Shown here: positions 1 to 11,206 of the stretch, in pieces | Numbering within the stretch: position 1 is the first letter of the stretch | Layout: the number at the start of each line of letters is the position of its first letter | DNA from: Euborellia annulipes | Lineage: Eukaryota; Arthropoda; Insecta; Dermaptera; Anisolabididae | Length of the DNA stretch: 64,000 bases | Reading direction: 5' to 3' | Assembly: GCA_023213315.1 (NCBI GenBank) | Contig: JAKCPI010006253.1 | Span: 1 to 64,000, forward strand | Program-made: the position numbers and the translations under genes | Notes under the pieces: generated by a model | Database searches by the model: none | The model's input: the letters and a program-made list of their open reading frames with translations, nothing else | What the model was told of the DNA's origin: nothing

Positions 1-630
1 CAATTCATGAAAAGAATAAAAATTTTAGAGAGTCAGTGAATATATAAAGATTATTGTGAATAATTTCAATAATTTAACCTTTTGTAGATGCAACCCCCTA
101 TTGACATTAAAGGGTTAGATATTCTTTATTTAATTTAGACTTCAAACTGAACTAAAAAAGAAGCAGTTAATAATAATAAAAATGTAATTAGAATTCGAGT
201 CGATTAAAAAAAAAATGTTTTGTATCTCAAAGAAATAATATTATATAAAAAAAAGTAAGCTGCATCTGCTGATGGAAATGCGCTCTTTTATCCGCAGCGC
301 CAGATGCTGTGTCTGGAGCCGGGGCAAAAGGCCCCAGCATCTTTTTTCTAGGCAGGTGCAAAAGGAACAGAGCCTCGCTTATCGAAATAACCACTGGAAT
401 GTTTTTAGGTTCAACTATCATTTGTTGATGCGCCAAATCGGGAATCGAACCCGGGATCTCCGTGCATCAGCTTTCCTTAGAAGCCATGGGATGTTTGGCC
501 TACGAAGAAATAAACATAGAAAAATTGTTAAATATACTATCGAAGAACAATTCAACAAATAAATAAAGTTTCTTTAGTTATCAATGATTTAAATTTACTG
601 AGTCTTTAATTTATAGACGGTTGTAAATGC
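1..630. other. AT-rich flank, no gene recognised
   Basis: No coding sequence is recognisable. Short open frames on both strands near 227-562 overlap a GC-richer patch (about 260-480) but match no family I know. A tRNA-like relic lies at about 427-500 and is listed separately. Confidence 0.4.
427..502 (-). pseudogene. tRNA-like relic
   Basis: On the minus strand a B-box-like GGTTCGATTCC sits in CCCGGGTTCGATTCCCG. Six bases (GCCAAA) at the 5' side pair with TTTGGC at the 3' side like an acceptor stem. I see no good A box or anticodon arm, so this is more likely a tRNA-derived relic or SINE head than a working tRNA. Confidence 0.35.
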
Positions 631-1310
631 TTAAGGGGCGACTTCAGGAGCGACGTCTAAACGTACTTAAAAAAAAAACTAGGCTATTATAAGGAATTTT
701 TCAATGCGGTTTATTTTTTTAAATGAATTAAATTCATAAGAGATTATTGGGACATCGAGCTATAATTTTTTTAATGACTTATTAAAAAATTATCGTAATT
801 AATTTTTTTGTTATCAAGCAAATACAAAAAAAAACAATCTGTCCCAATAATATTTAATTTTTTTTTAAATTTAAAAATGAATTTATTGTTATTATTAATC
901 ACATATTAATTAAGAAATTTTTAAAATAAGCTTAGATGATTTATTTAAAATTCAACTGTCAAATTAGTTCAGCATTCTTGCAATAGATGGCAGGCTAGTC
1001 TAACAGCTGATCCCCTTTCGGCCTATATTTATATATTTAACTAAGGTGTGGTGGCTGTGATGATCTGCCCTTCCTCTCTGAATTTATATATTTTTATGCT
1101 TTTATAAAAGATAGATAATATATAATAACATTTATAAATTATTTATTGTTAAAAGATCAATGAAAATCAACCAAATGCTTTAAATATTATTAGCTACCAT
1201 TCTGACATCTCTTGGCGAATTTTTGAATTACTTGATTTTTTTGGGCATACTTTTAATGACACACTATTGGGAAAAATATGCGTAACACCTTCACTCCCGA
1301 GGCCCCTTAA
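631..1310 (+). mobile_element. TTAA-flanked MITE, family B copy 1
   Basis: The element begins TTAAGGGGC and ends GGCCCCTTAA. The body recurs at 32613-34301 and, inverted, at 40930-42239. The termini suggest a piggyBac-type TTAA target, but no transposase is present. This copy lacks the insertions seen in the other two and serves as the empty-site reference for both. Confidence 0.65.
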
Positions 1311-1746
1311 AAGTTAACGTTTTTACTTAGAGAATAGATGTAGAAAGTAATGAATTCCAATTTTAATGAGAAAATGGAATTCAATTAAAAGATAAACATC
1401 TGTTGTCAACATGTGGTTTTAAAAATATCTCAAGTTTTATACCCATGGGAGCCGGGGTCAGGTCATATTTGCGACTAATTCATAAACAAAATTAATTTTT
1501 TTTTTTTTTTGCTAGTTGTTAGATCAAGTCAATGGATATGAGATATGCGGTCAAGATATGTAATATATCCATCGGAATATGATATCTAAAGGGTGGGGAT
1601 AAAAAGGCGTGAGATCTGAGAAAAACTTGATATCAAAACCACGTCGGGATATTTAAATAAAAATTTGGTCGCTGTTTGTGTATGTGAGCGAATTATTAAT
1701 TGTAAAAATCTAAGTTCAATGTCCATAGAAAATATATAATTAATAA

Positions 1747-2940
1747 CACTAGTCGACAAAAATAAGCTTTTTTTCTTTCACAAGAATGAAGATATGAAAT
1801 TCTAGAAGTATTTTTCATGCTGAATTCAAATATTATTTCAGTTTTTCCCCATCAGGCACAGTTTTAGAGATATAGAGCAAAATAGATTTTAGTCGAAAAT
1901 GGGCTCTAAAACGGCTTTTATTTAAAATGTTCAAATTATTTTTAACGCGACACCCCGTCAAATTATGCAGATAGTTAGAATACATATAAATTTTAAGTTT
2001 CATCCCAATCGGAGGTCATTTAGACGTGCTAAAAACGGCTTAAAGTTTAGAAAAAGCGAAATTTTCAAGATTTTTTTGCTTTGGTCACCCCTAATACAAT
2101 TTTAGATATCCCTGAATGCAAAAAACATATATTTACGATATTCTATAGTTCTTTGGCTTTCTAAAAAGCATTCATTCGTAAAAATCTGTTAATTATTAAC
2201 GAAATTATGAACAAAAACGTGAGCAAAGAAAAAACACAAGTACACTCAGTGGACGAAAAAAATGGACTTCTATTGAATTAAAAAGCGAACCCTATCTACG
2301 AGAAGCTAATGTATCCTCTTGGAGCATAGGTTCCCAGGCACTAACTTTATTATATATTATTAAAAAAAAATATTTTTTGAATCTGATATCTTTCTTTATA
2401 CTTCTAAAAGAACAAGAGGTCCATTTTTTTCGTCCAGTGAGTATACTTGGGTTTTTTCTTTGCTCACGTTTTTGTTCATAATTTCGTTAATAATTAACAG
2501 ATTTTTACGAATGAATGATTTTTAGTAAGCCAAAGAACTATAGAATATCGTAAATATATGTTTTTTGCATTCAGGGATATCTAAAATTGTATTAGGGGTG
2601 ACCAAAGCAAAAAAAATCTTGAAAATTTCGATTTTTTAAAACTTTAAGCCGTTTGAGGCACGTCTAAATGACCTCCGATTGGGATGAAACTTAAAATTTA
2701 TATGTATTCTAACTATCTGCATAATTTGACGGGGTGTCGCGTTAAAAATAATTTGAACATTTTAAATAAAAGCTGTTTTAGAGCCCATTTTCTACTAAAA
2801 TCTATTTTGCTCTATATCTCTAAAACTGTGTCTGATGGAAAAATTCTAACTACATATCTGAATTCAGAATGAAAAAATGCACTAGGTTCACTAATCAGAT
2901 ATCTTGTGAAAGAAGAAAAGTTCATTTTTGTCGACTAGTG
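1747..2940. mobile_element. Fold-back element 1 (about 1.2-kb palindrome)
   Basis: The left arm starts CACTAGTCGACAAAAAT and the right arm is its inverted copy, ending GTCGACTAGTG. The arms run about 525 bases each, are highly similar and meet at a loop near 2273-2410. TAA flanks both ends and may be a 3-bp target duplication. The single open frame in the right arm (2684-2872) is not convincing. Termini beginning CACT recall Tc1/mariner relatives, while a TAA target recalls Harbinger, so the superfamily is unresolved. Confidence 0.7.
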
Positions 2941-2943
2941 TAA

Positions 2944-3835
2944 TTAAGCTTAAGAGTAAGAGCGCCTGGTAGTTAGGCAATCATGCGAGTTTAAGTTCAA
3001 TTTTTTTGTGCTTGACGTCTCATGCGACAAAATTTAATTAAATTGACTACCAATCAATAGAGACGGGGTCTAAATGGCCTCCCATACCGAAAAAGACCTT
3101 GAATTAATTTAAAAAAAAATTCAATATTTAGGAAAGACAATAGAGATCAGCATATAAGCGTGACGTTGACTATTGTCAAAGTCAAAGGGAACTCAAGGTT
3201 CTTAAATGATTTTTTTCGTTCCGGATGTGAGACCATTTAGGTTAAGGGCCTGACCTTGTTTAAGGGAGGACGGAGTTTTGGTGAAATTATGTCCGATTTT
3301 TTTATTTTTAATTGAAAGGGGTTTTTGACCCCAGCCGTTAGGTCCTAGGGGAGATTTTTTCGGACAGGAATTTTATACCTGGAGAAGGAGATCGGTCTGG
3401 GATTGAATAAATTTGAGAGGGGGATCCCTATCTCTTTATTTGAAAAATTATTTCGTGATTGGAACTCCGTGACCCTCATTGTTTTTTTTTATATTTATTA
3501 AAAATCAAATATATTTTCGTTTTCTTTCAAAAAAATAGTGGATAGCTGTAGTTTAAAACAACATCAGAATCCCGTAGTTTCTTTTTTTTTTTTGTATAAA
3601 AGAGATCCGATAAATGCTCTTCGTCCTTTAAACCTTCTTTAAAGCTATTTGTTTGTTAAAATATTATAATTTTTGAACAAAAGGTGAAAATTCCCACCTT
3701 TAATTAAGACTATAAAGAATTTTTAATCTTAGTTGTTTAATTTTTTGTATTGAATTAATTTAGTTTTTAAAACTTTTAATTTTTTTCTCGGGGGGGGGGG
3801 GGGGGCGATCGCCCCTTTAATCCGCTTCTGGTCCA
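2944..3835. other. Unassigned AT-rich DNA with a possible hAT end
   Basis: No gene is seen. Near 3788-3826 a long G run is followed by GGCGATCGCCCC and TTAATCCGC, resembling the end of the hAT MITE at 31081-31389. It may be a degraded end of the same family. Confidence 0.35.
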
Positions 3836-3966
3836 GGGGTGGCTTTAATATTTATAACTCCATATTTAATGCATAAAAATAGCGTCTTTAACCAAAAAGT
3901 AAGGTTATGATATTGACAGCTTTGAGATAAAAGCAATATATTAAAACTTTGTTCATAATTAAAAAG
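3836..3966. repeat. Dispersed repeat D fragment
   Basis: This stretch (ATTTAATGCATAAAA, GCGTCTTTAA, AAAAGTAAGGTTATGAT, TTGACAGCTTTG) recurs at about 40384-40610. Related pieces lie near 1315-1345 and 4690-4815. The SINE at 3968 follows directly. Confidence 0.5.
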
Positions 3967-3967
3967 A

Positions 3968-4236
3968 AAAGGGCCCTCGGGGCTTGGTGTAGGGGTTAGC
4001 GTGCTAACCTCGTAAATCAAAAGTCGCGAGTTCGGACCCCAGGCAGTTGGATGATTTTATTTAAGCCATTTGGATACCATAAGGATGCCTGGACCCCCAA
4101 ATACAGTATGTATATTGATCAATAACGGATATCGTAAAAGTCTTATATGGCCTGAGTTACTGGAAAGACTGTGTGAATGTGTGTGTGAGTGTGAGTGTGA
4201 ATGAGAAAAAAGTGTGAGTATATTAAAAAAAAATCA
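3968..4236 (+). mobile_element. tRNA-derived SINE, copy S1
   Basis: The head carries an A-box-like TGGTGTAGGGGTTAGC and a B-box-like GAGTTCGGACCCC. It is followed by the family body (TTTAAGCCATTTGGATACC, ATAACGG, GCCGAAAAGACTGTG-type block), a GTGTGT/GTGAGT tract and an A-rich tail. A Pol III promoter head with an A-tail is the hallmark of SINEs mobilised by LINE machinery. Confidence 0.75.
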
Positions 4237-4665
4237 TTGTATGGTTTTATGAAACCACGATGCAAGTGAAACTTTTTTTTCGGATCGTAGGCGTTTAACT
4301 GAAAATTTTCAGAAAATTATTCAATTAAGGGTAAATTAAAATCGCGTTTTTAATCTTAACTTAATAATTGGAAAATGGGAAATCAAAAGACGCATACTAA
4401 AAACTGAGAACAATATTTATTTAGTATTTGAATCATTTTAAATTATTTTAAAAATTATATTTTATCAATTTAAAAATTGAATAATTAAATCTCACAATTA
4501 TTTTTTTATAATTCGTCATATATATTAAATTTCATCTTTCCTATTTTTGTCGTTACGGCTTGTGACGTCATGGCTTATAGCGTAACGGCCCTTGACGTCA
4601 CGGCTTGTAACGCGACATGCTGATAGAAGAGCGAAAAAATTTGAGAGGATCAAATAAAAGTTGCA

Positions 4666-4697
<32 letters not shown>

Positions 4698-5326
4698 CAC
4701 CGGTGTCAAAAAGTAAAATGTTAAAGTCGCTGTTTAAACTTTATTTAGAGAATAACATTTTTTTAATGCTTTAATTTTTAACACCCAATTTATGATGTTA
4801 AATTTTAGAGTGTTTATGAGTTTGAAATTATAATATTTTTGACCTGAATAAAATATTTTTTTTTAACTACTTTCTTAAAGTAATAATAATATATATTTTT
4901 TTTTAACTATAGCTATTAGCGGTATAGATAACAACTTTCATTTATTTAATGCATCTTCTTTAAGTTTAATCCCCAATTGGAGATGGTAACTGATTGAAAG
5001 TGGGTGGGGTGTTGTTATTGTTGATGATGTTGTTATAAGTTGCTGGTCCCCGGGGGCCACTGGTGACCATATGCGTTGCTCTTCCGGCAGACAAAGCTGC
5101 CCAGAGCAGATGGCGAATTACACACAGACAGCTGTGGCGAGGGGGGGGGGGGACATGGGTTCGTTCCCTCACCCTCCAACTAGCCAACCATATCACCTTC
5201 GATCATCCCCCTCAACTTAATATCGATTTTAACCAAAATCTCACTAGTATACTCGGTATATTTATAAAAAAATTGTCACCACCACGTTTAATAATTATAG
5301 CTATATTTTAATCAATTGAGAACATC
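4237..5326. other. Unassigned; GC-richer patch at 4965-5200
   Basis: AT-rich DNA with a long A run near 4670-4696. About 4965-5200 is GC-richer and includes a G11 run. It has no supported reading frame and could be a regulatory element, exon relic or old repeat. Confidence 0.3.
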
Positions 5327-5566
5327 TTAAGGTGCGCGTCCCGGGCTGCTAATTTTGGGAGATTGCGGCCACAATTTTGAAGCTGTCGACCTCAAATTTT
5401 TTTTTTAATTAAAGCTATTTAAAATATCTACAACTTATAGAAGCCGTTTTTTTGATTTTTTTTATTTATTTATTTATTTCTCTTCTACGGACTATTTTGT
5501 CTATTATACAAACAAATACAAAATTTTGTGTGTGTTTACAGTGTACTGTTACAAAATTAATTAGGT

Positions 5567-7066
5567 TTACTCATACTTGAGTATATCTAAGGTGTGAACA
5601 ATGCTCAATACATAACCAGGAATACTTCTCGAATCATACTGATTTACAAAATTACGATTCAAAGGGCAGTTACCAGTATAGGAATTTTTATAATATTCCA
5701 AATTGAAGAGAATAAATCTGTAGGGTCTATTTGGAACTCGAAAGCTCAATGCACCCAAAAGGTCAGGGCAATCAATGTCCCCATTCAATAATTTAAAAAT
5801 AAACTTTACATCATTCAATTCCCGGAGCGTTTTGAGACTGGAAATATTTAATCGAGACGCAACAATGGTGTATTCATGATGTATATATGGGTCCTGAAGA
5901 CCCAATCTTGGGGATATTATTCTAAAAAATTTATGTTGCGTTGATTCCAGCCTTTTTATATTTTTTTTTTAAATGGAGACCAAACAACCGATGAACAAGT
6001 GAGAATCGGACGGACCATAGTTAGGTATAGGGTTCTTATGGTGGAGGGAGAGCGAAGTTCCCGACAGGTTCTTTTTACAAAGCCAAGTTGTTGAATAGAC
6101 TTGTTTATAATATTATCTACTCTCTAAAAACGAATTAGTAAAAAACTACTAATTTATAGTGTATAGTCACTTTTTTAAGATGTGCAAAGTAGACCACCCG
6201 CAAATAGTGGATATCCACTTTTTCAATTAGTAAAAATTATTAATATGAAAAATTCACTAATTGAAAAAGTGAATTTTTAAAAAATAATGACCAAAAAAAA
6301 AAAGAAACGTTTAAGATACGTATATGAAATAAGGTGTGATGACACCGGGACCTAAGTTGTGTTTACTGACTCGAGTTCTAGCCGAACCCACTTAAACTTG
6401 ACTTACTTTTACTACTCTGTTATTTTGTATATAAGTATGTCGCTGATGTTAACAATGCTTTTTACTTGAATGTTACTATATTCCTTCCCAGCAATTTATT
6501 TCTAAATAAACTTAATAAAACTAATTATCGTTATATCAAGAAATATATTTACTAAATTTTAAGTAAAAATATTTCTTAATTGACCATTTAAAAAATAATA
6601 TTTTATTAATTTAAAAAAATTTGGAATCTATCTGTTTTGACTTAACATATATTTCCTGCAATTTTTAACAAAAAATACAAGTTATCTCAATATTATTATT
6701 TATTTGTATTATTATTACTTAAATAAAGCCTTATATTGCCAAAAATGTCTTTATTAAGGAACCGATCAAACAGCTGGTCGGCCATGTTGGCTTCTCAGAC
6801 AGCCGGAATTGAATGAACTACTTTTTGAATTAGTAAAAAATAACTAATCTAAAAGTAACCAATAAATTTACTAAATATATTAGTAGATTCTACTCAAAAT
6901 GACTAAATTTGCTGTAATTTTCTTACCTACTGCTTGAATAAGTAAAAATTCTACTAATTCGTTTTAAGAGAGTATGTGTTCATTAAAGTCCATCTTTCTA
7001 TCAAACGTAACCCCAAGGTCCAATACAGTGTCGACTCTTTGCAAATTGATGCCATTGATAGAGTAG
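5567..7066 (-). pseudogene. LINE (Jockey/CR1-type) reverse transcriptase, C-terminal end
   Basis: The N-terminal part lies at 6975-7066 and includes the phrase VDTVLDLGVTFDRKMDFNEH. The frame resumes at 6117 after the inserted element with NIINKSIQQLGFVKR, then TLYLTMVRPIL and SSVVWSPF. These phrases are typical of the region just after the RT domain in Jockey, CR1 and related non-LTR elements. An A10 run near 5967-5976 shifts the frame. The last part (KRLESTQHKFFR, then FKLLNGDIDCPDLLGALSF) reads to a stop at 5567. Removing the inserted element and one TA copy restores the frame at its junction, so the insertion was secondary. The RT catalytic YxDD region is missing through 5' truncation. 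The product is dead; the family assignment is from motif memory only. Confidence 0.8.
6120..6972. mobile_element. 853-bp TIR element in the LINE
   Basis: The ends are CTCTCTAAAAACGAATTAGT and the inverse of CTCTCTTAAAACGAATTAGT, flanked by TA. The LINE coding frame closes perfectly when one TA is kept, which proves the boundaries. Motifs like the terminus recur inside (near 6230-6270, 6825-6850 and 6895-6960). There is no transposase; a TA target suggests Tc1/mariner or pogo mobilisation. Confidence 0.75.
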
Positions 7067-7105
7067 TTTTCGAAAAAATAAAATTTTTTTTTAGATTGAT
7101 CACAT

Positions 7106-8290
7106 TAAATAAAAGGGCCGATGAAGCCAAGTCATCCTCTTCGTTGTCGTCCGAGAGTTTATTTAAATAATATTCATATTAAATTATATTCTGAGTTGAA
7201 GAAAAGGCGTGAGGAACTTCGTTCCTGCCGGGGGTCCTACGACCCCACACGTTTGCTTTTTTGGTCTTTTTCGGCAACGGAGGCCGCCTCCCGTTCAAGT
7301 GGAATAAAATTTAAAACAAACATTCTTTAAACAGAGAGATATTTTTTATTTCCGTTTTGTCAAGTTTCTTGATCTATTTATTTATGTATATTGGAATTTC
7401 TTATCGAATTTACTTTAGAAATTGTAATCGAGCTTTTATTTGATTTTCGGGTTTCCTCCAGGGGTAGGAGAATGAACCTTTCAAACCAAAAGACCCCCTT
7501 CTTTTTTTTTTTTTTCTTTAATCTTCACATGTCAAAGGCCTAGAGGATTTTGATATGAGGCCAAGAGATGTCTGACACATCCTGTCTAGGTGACGGTTAC
7601 TCTCTATTGTGCTTGTTGGGGAAGTGGAATGCCCTTTATTATGCTAATAGACAACATTTATCTTATATTTCAAAAAAGGAATAAAAAAAAAAAAAAACTA
7701 TTTAGATGATAAGATGAAAAAAGGAATGCATGAAATATTTTAAAATAAACAATAAAATATTGAATTTCATTAAATAAATGACAGAAAGAAGTGAAAGATG
7801 CATATTTATTTATTTAATTTTTTTAAAGAAATTGAATTTTCATTAGGCTTTGTGATTTGTCATTAATTTTAATATAAGTAATAATAAATAAATACAAATA
7901 AGGAAAATGAGTTGAGAATGAAAGTAATGCAATAATTAGTTCAGGTCAACTGAGTACAACACTCTTGTTATAATAACAATAATAGTTTTTTTATTTTTTA
8001 TTTTTTTTTCCTCTTTTGGCCGGAGCGGATTGGGCTAAAAAGTTTACAAAAGGTATACAATAATTCTATTCTACTTGGACCCTGTTACGCATTAGTGTGT
8101 CAAGCACCAGCTACCGATATTTGAGAAAATTAACATTAAAGTTTTTTGTTTACATTGGATTATATATAATTTTTGTTGTCAATTGTGCAAGTAACAATAA
8201 ATAAATAAATAAATACTATTAATTATAGCATTTGAAACAATATTCCGTGCTTAACTTCTGTGGGCGCCCCCCCCCCCACCTAGTTACGCT
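7106..8290. other. Unassigned AT-rich DNA
   Basis: No gene is recognised. A GC-richer patch lies at 7200-7300. About 8071-8110 (GACCCTGTTACGCATTAGTG) recurs at about 28276-28312, so it is repeat-derived. A degraded hAT-like right end (CACCTAGTTACGCTACTG) closes at about 8294. Confidence 0.35.
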
Positions 8291-8292
8291 AC

Positions 8293-8460
8293 TGACCCCA
8301 ATATATATATTTTCATAATAACGGTTATCGTACAAAGTCTTAAAGGGCCTAAGTTGCCGAAAAGACTGTTTGTGTGTGGGAATGAGAGTGTGAATGGGAA
8401 AAAAGTGTGAGTGTTTTTTTTTTAAATAAAAAATTAAAAAAAAATAAATAAAAAATAAAA
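8293..8460 (+). mobile_element. SINE 3' part, copy S2
   Basis: Only the 3' portion of the tRNA-derived SINE remains: ATAACGGTTATCGTA, then GTTGCCGAAAAGACTG, a GTGTGT tract, AAAAAAGTGTGAGTG and an A/T-rich tail. The tRNA-like head is absent. Confidence 0.6.
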
Positions 8461-8655
8461 GAAAAATGTATTTTTCTTCGTTGATTATTTCACAAACTAT
8501 TCAGTTTTCGAAAAAATGTCAAAGAATAAAAACTTTTTGTTGGATCCAGCTGGCCGATCCTATTCATTAATTAGTCGATTGTTAGCGATTGTTGGATTGT
8601 TATTAATTAAAGAATTAAAATAAATGTTATATTTATAATTACGTCTAATTCTTTT

Positions 8656-9336
8656 TTACTTTCTCTTACCTATGTATATATGTAATATATATATAGAGAG
8701 AAAGTATTGGTTTCATGTCAAAAATTCGATGTCGAGATTTTGATGGATCTTCACGTTTTGAGGTCCCCTGAATCCAAAAAAGTGGTTTTCGCGACATGGT
8801 CTGTCTGTGGGTGGGTGGGTGGGTGGGTGGGTGGGTGGGTGTGTGTCAAATTTTAAGCATGAAGGAATTGAGCTATGAGGCTGAAATTTTATATTTAAGT
8901 TAAACACCCCCCGGGACCGGAAAAATAAGCTTTTAATCAAAATCGGCCAAAGAGTACTAGTACTTTACTGATGTACTTTTTCAGTTTTTTTCGATTTTCT
9001 CAAAATTCGCTCTAACGATTTTGATTAAAATTCAAAAATCAATTATTTTTTAGATGCTCTTTCAAATGTATATTCTCGTTTTGCCCACAAAATTGTTTGA
9101 AGCACACTTTACTCTTGTGCTTCATAGGAAAGATAGGAGAAATGGTTGCCATGGTAACAAAATATAAATATTTTCCCATACTTATAAATTTTACATCTGA
9201 ATTCAAATATTCCCTACTGCCGGGGACTAAATACATGTCGACACAAAAAATCTGGTGTGACAAGCACAGTGCACAACTTTCGATTACCGAAGGTAAGAGA
9301 AAGTTGTGTGCTGTGCGCCAGTCACACCAGATTTTC
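8656..9336 (-). mobile_element. Repeat A, copy 1 (full length)
   Basis: Read on the minus strand, the family starts with a strong hairpin: AATCTGGTGTGAC, a loop carrying CTTTCTCTTACC, then GTCACACCAGATT. The body contains CCATGGCAACCATTTCTCC and AGTACTAGTACT, then a CA/CCCA microsatellite. The other end is a TATATA hairpin closing in GGTAAGAGAAAGTA. There is no transposase or RT. The hairpins, microsatellite and asymmetric inverted CTTTCTCTTACC repeat resemble non-autonomous Helentron-like elements (HINEs). Open frames such as 9097-9384 are translations of this repeat, not genes. Confidence 0.75.
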
Positions 9337-9339
9337 TAT

Positions 9340-9975
9340 TATTTTACGCGTATATCGGCCACCGATATAACATTTTTAATATAAGCTTACTGTATATTAT
9401 AGTATCTCTTGAGAATTAGCAAGTATGTCCTACAACACCCTTTGAAAAACCAAACTAAAGGACGGCCTTATTCATACTTGTAATTTAGCCCTTAAAATTT
9501 ATTCGCTTGTTCATATTTCCAATTAGGTTTGAATCATATATTGAGTCCTTTTTTATAGGATTAATCTTAGAGAGCAGAAAGCATGAGTGATACATATAGG
9601 CCTAACAATAAATCAAATAGGCACTCATTAATGCGCATCTGGCCCTCGAGGCCCTGGCTAATTGTTTCTCGTACGATTGAACTAACATTGCGTGACTTGA
9701 CTGAAGAGACCCACCTTTGCGAGATAAATTGATCGTCACCATGGCGAGGGTGCAACATCTGCTTTACCTCTATACTATACTAGTATACAACATTAATTGA
9801 TGCTAGATACTTTCAATTATTCTTTTTTAGAAAAGATTTTTTTTTTATTCATCATTGTCAATCAAGATTTCACCTCTCTACGAATAAAACATGATTAATA
9901 AAAGTGAAATATGGTTAATGCGAGTATAATTAATATTTTAGAAAAGAAAACATCTGTTATTTTATACTAATAAAA
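9340..9975. other. Unassigned
   Basis: AT-rich DNA with no recognised family. The small minus frame at 9567-9758 has no recognisable motif. Confidence 0.3.
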
Positions 9976-10107
9976 AAAAACCTGGTGTGACTGGCCGCAC
10001 AGCACACAACTTTCTCTTACTGAAGGGTTCTGTGCTTGTCAAACCAGATTTTTTGTGCCGACATATATTTAGTTGCCGCCGATATATTAAAATTCAAGAT
10101 GTAATAG

Positions 10108-10373
10108 ATTTTTTTTTTTTTTTTTTCATAAAAACACTCATACTTTTTTCTCACTCACATTCAGACAGTCTTTTCGGCCATTTAAGTATTTATACGATAT
10201 CCGTTATTGATTAATATACATATTGTAGTCCAGGCATTCTTATTTAAGCCATTTAGTATCCATTTGGTATCCAAATGGCTTAAATAAAATCATCTGATTG
10301 CCTGGGGTCCAAACCCGCAACTTTTGGTATACGAGGCTAGCACGCTAACCCCTACACCAAGCCCCGAGGGCGT
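10108..10373 (-). mobile_element. tRNA-derived SINE, copy S3
   Basis: In reverse orientation: T-rich tail, ACTCACATTC tract, CAGTCTTTTCGGCC, the AAGCCATTT body, then a head ending CACCAAGCCCCGAGGGC, the inverse of the GGGGCTTGGTG family start. The host repeat A continues on both sides. Confidence 0.75.
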
Positions 10374-10689
10374 AATAAAATTTATAGGGATGAGAAAATA
10401 TTTATATTTTGTTTCCATGGCAACCATTTCTTCTATCTTTCCTATGAAGTACAAGAGTAAAGTGTGCTTTTAAAAATTTCAAGGGTAAAATGAGAATATA
10501 CATTTTTTAAAGAGAATCTAAAAAATAATTGATTTTTTTTTGAATTTTAATCAAAATCGTATTTTGAGAAAATCGAAAAAATCTGAAAAAATACATCATA
10601 AAAGTATTAGTACTTTTTGCTTGATTTTGTTCAAAAGCTTATTTTCTTAATAAATAAGAAATTATACATAATATTTAAGATATTATATA

Positions 10690-10868
10690 TATCGCGTATA
10701 TGAGCCGCGAAACGGATATTTATATAATTAAATATTTATTAATTCATATACCCGAAAAAAATAAATAAGGGTGGTAAGGGCACTCCGAGTACAAATTGGA
10801 GGATCCGTGGTTCAACTCTCAGCGGCACACCCTTATTTTTTCGGGTATATGAATTAATAAATATTTAA
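10690..10868. repeat. Hairpin with tRNA-like loop
   Basis: The arms AAATATTTATTAATTCATAT and their inverse, with ACCCGAAAAAAAT, enclose a tRNA-like segment at about 10766-10832. That segment has GGGTGG/CCACCC-like closure, an A-box-like TGGTAAGGGCAC and a B-box-like GTGGTTCAACTCTC. A Pol III-type sequence in a long hairpin is unusual and recurs in the palindromes at 58.5 and 60.2 kb. Confidence 0.5.
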
Positions 10869-11206
10869 AACTTATTTTCTCAAATAATTGAAGGTTGTAA
10901 GAGGATCATATGTAAATTCTCAATTGGAAGTTTATTAATTATTGCTTGAAGAACCTGCTACTCATTAAGGAGTAAACTTCCAATTGTGAATTTGCTTATT
11001 TGTGGGTGCCTAACTCAAATATAAAATTTCCATATCCTAGCTCAATTCCTTCATGCTTTAAATTGAACACAGACACACTGACACACACAGAAAAAAATCA
11101 TTAAAAAAAAAAACAATCTCAATACACTAAGTTTTGCGTAATTCGTGTAGAAAATTAAATATCTAATGGTTGCTAATAAATAAGCATTTTGCTTAAAATC
11201 CGGTCT

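Larger units (their letters stand above)
5461..7066 (-). mobile_element. 5'-truncated LINE inserted in MITE P1a
   Basis: A minus-strand non-LTR retrotransposon ends at the left in an (AAAT)n-type tail (TTTATTTATTTATTT on the plus strand) and is 5'-truncated near 7066. It carries the reverse-transcriptase C-terminus listed separately and is interrupted at 6120-6972 by another transposon. Confidence 0.75.
5327..7105 (+). mobile_element. MITE family P1, copy a, split by a LINE
   Basis: The left end is TTAAGGTGCGCGTC, followed by the family segment containing GCGGCCACAATTTTGAAGC. The family resumes near 7067 with TTTTCGAAAAAAT and GATCACATTAAATAAAAG. The intervening 1.6 kb is a LINE copy. Full-length relatives at 30108-30510 and 31577-31982 show the uninterrupted order. 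The far end is not found. Confidence 0.65.
9978..11095 (+). mobile_element. Repeat A, copy 2, interrupted twice
   Basis: It begins with the family hairpin (CCTGGTGTGACTGG to CAAACCAGATTTT). It is interrupted by a SINE at 10108-10373 and again at about 10640-10870 by a tRNA-headed hairpin. It resumes with CCTAACTCAAATATAAAATT and the CACAGACACACTGACACAC microsatellite, and lacks its right end. Confidence 0.65.

Noticed and set aside
427..502. Functional tRNA gene
   Set aside because: A B-box-like arm is present but the A box, anticodon arm and full acceptor pairing are not convincing; kept only as a tRNA-like relic.
2990..3040. tRNA-like A and B boxes (CCTGGTAGTTAGGC, GTTTAAGTTCAATTT)
   Set aside because: The match to the B-box consensus is poor, there is no acceptor pairing and no second copy.
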